Below are positions 5,401 to 5,469 of a stretch of 5,469 nt of DNA, one piece after another (the stretch's first letter is position 1; the number at the start of each line of letters is the position of its first letter). A program made the position numbers and the translations under genes. Origin of the DNA: an uncultured Corynebacterium sp. (GTDB lineage: Bacteria > Actinomycetota > Actinomycetes > Mycobacteriales > Mycobacteriaceae); assembly GCA_946222625.1 (NCBI GenBank), contig CAMILJ010000140.1, positions 1 through 5,469 of the forward strand, given 5' to 3'. The notes beneath the pieces were generated by a model. It made no database searches. It had not been told where the DNA came from and saw only the letters and a list, made by a program, of their open reading frames with translations.

Positions 5401-5469
5401 GACCGGGCTGATGAACGTGATGGTCTCGCCCGGCCTGTGGGCCCGGGATAAGGTGACGGCTCGGACGGC
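2456..5469 (+). CDS. dnaE2: DnaE2/ImuC, error-prone DNA polymerase III alpha-like subunit (3' end beyond the window)
   Basis: C-family translesion DNA polymerase of the SOS mutasome, which in other actinobacteria works with ImuA' and ImuB to copy past lesions and causes induced mutations. The window holds 1004 codons with no stop; family members have about 1050-1080. Order: N-terminal motif WSRVERILSGR (11-21), a degenerate PHP domain (about 48-250), then the polymerase: FPGYFLIVCDLVDF, CQGRGSAANS (373-382), PPDIDIDIE with catalytic D415 and D417, VKFDLLGLG with the third catalytic Asp D545, QVESRAQ (596-602), RPGPI (625-629), YGFPESHSQSF (737-747); a helix-hairpin-helix stretch around LIKGLGD (824-830); an OB-fold beginning near residue 953. 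No frameshift was seen. ATG 2456 is chosen because homologues start just before the WSR motif; there is no clear ribosome site. In-frame GTG 2444 overlaps the -10 and is unlikely. DnaE1 is excluded by the DnaE2-type N-terminus, length and SOS control. No imuA' or imuB is in view. Confidence 0.95.
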   Translation, partial: MRFNGGEALPWSRVERILSGRPGPIPVPVDHLPGSAEELEAGHSTVPFVELHAVSSYSFLHGASEPEELVARAVELGLQGIALVDRDGFYGLMKFAEAAAKVGLPAVFGAELSFDPAPLTVLARTPEGYRRLSRLIARAHMEAGEKGAVSYPPLPEIGAQLQDECLFLVGWEWAEYFDLLVDGIKIDSMVLEYACTQLPEDADHHLLLDSLPVHRAIATARPAAATRQHARLAGAKQALSRRLALADASPNSHPMGSSWLRSGEQMAQLFPERPELIAETVRVLEECSFTWEALVPNLPDFDVPEGRTEMSWLEHLTFERAKARYATRSKEIRRRAWEQMRYELGVVKQLGFPGYFLIVCDLVDFCKRENILCQGRGSAANSAVCFALGITNAEPISAGLLFERFLSPDRDGPPDIDIDIESGRREEVIQYVYAKHGRERAAQVANVITYRRKGALRDAARALGYPQGSADAWSKGIAPAPSAVESLAEQFLGQPRHLGIHSGGMVLCDRPIADVVPVEWARMENRSVLQWDKDDCAAAGLVKFDLLGLGMLEALHHMMDLVEESTGRVVNLWELDLADPEVYDMLCRADAVGVFQVESRAQLSTLPRLKPRVFFDLVVEVALIRPGPIQGGSVHPYLRRRDGKEPVTYDHPVLEKSLGKTLGIPLFQEQLMQIAVDAAGFSGAEADDLRRAMGSKRSPAKMAALKQRFYEGLEETNGIVGEVADKLWAKIVAFAAYGFPESHSQSFASLVYFSAWFKRYYPAQFCVGLLRAQPMGFYSPQSLIQDARRHGVEVLPVSVNESGREARVVVGADGQARIRLGLNLIKGLGDKAADRIEAAAPFADVPDLSRRADLTVDHVEALAVAGALDVFGVDRRQALWQAGVAATERAGMLPGLSAIEAPSLPGMSAFELMAADVASTGVTHNQQPMEQVRGALQSRGILSAADLPAVEDGTRVRIAGVVTHRQRPQTAGGVVFFGLEDETGLMNVMVSPGLWARDKVTART

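Overview
The window looks like a chromosomal piece of an actinobacterium, most likely a Corynebacterium. GC content appears to be roughly 60% by eye. Three things point there: an actinobacterial-type error-prone polymerase (DnaE2/ImuC) sits divergently next to a methionine ABC-uptake operon; the element in front of the polymerase gene matches the corynebacterial LexA (SOS) box; and, from memory, Corynebacterium glutamicum has the same metQNI/dnaE2 neighbourhood. The species cannot be fixed from this sequence.

Minus strand, read from the middle of the window leftwards: two tandem genes for MetQ-type lipoproteins (2291-1401 and 1365-460), then the 5' third of metN, the ATPase of the D/L-methionine importer, which runs off the left edge. 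The permease gene metI is expected just beyond that edge. The two binding-protein genes are only 35 bp apart and clearly arose by duplication. A gap of 110 bp separates the second one from metN and holds a strong GC-rich stem-loop (408-444), which could lower metN/metI expression relative to the binding proteins.

The intergenic stretch 2292-2455 holds two divergent control regions. Facing right is a well-formed promoter (TTGACT-16-TATAGT) whose spacer is almost entirely a near-consensus SOS box, placed so close to the dnaE2 ATG that the mRNA should be leaderless or nearly so. Facing left there is a weaker candidate metQ promoter, a partial McbR-like site and an unexplained inverted repeat with arms TGCGGT/ACCGCA.

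Plus strand, 2456 to the right edge: dnaE2/imuC, 1004 codons in the window and open at the edge. The polymerase catalytic aspartates are intact, while the N-terminal PHP domain appears to have lost its metal-binding residues and part of its length.

Functionally the window pairs a nutrient importer (methionine uptake across the cytoplasmic membrane) with a DNA-damage-inducible translesion polymerase. They share an intergenic control region but no obvious pathway. No RNA genes, mobile elements or CRISPR arrays were seen. Long open frames antisense to metQ and dnaE2 are interpreted as shadows of codon bias. I did not find a wholly new system; the points most worth a look are the duplicated binding protein, the intergenic hairpin, the metQ leader dyad and the degenerate PHP domain.
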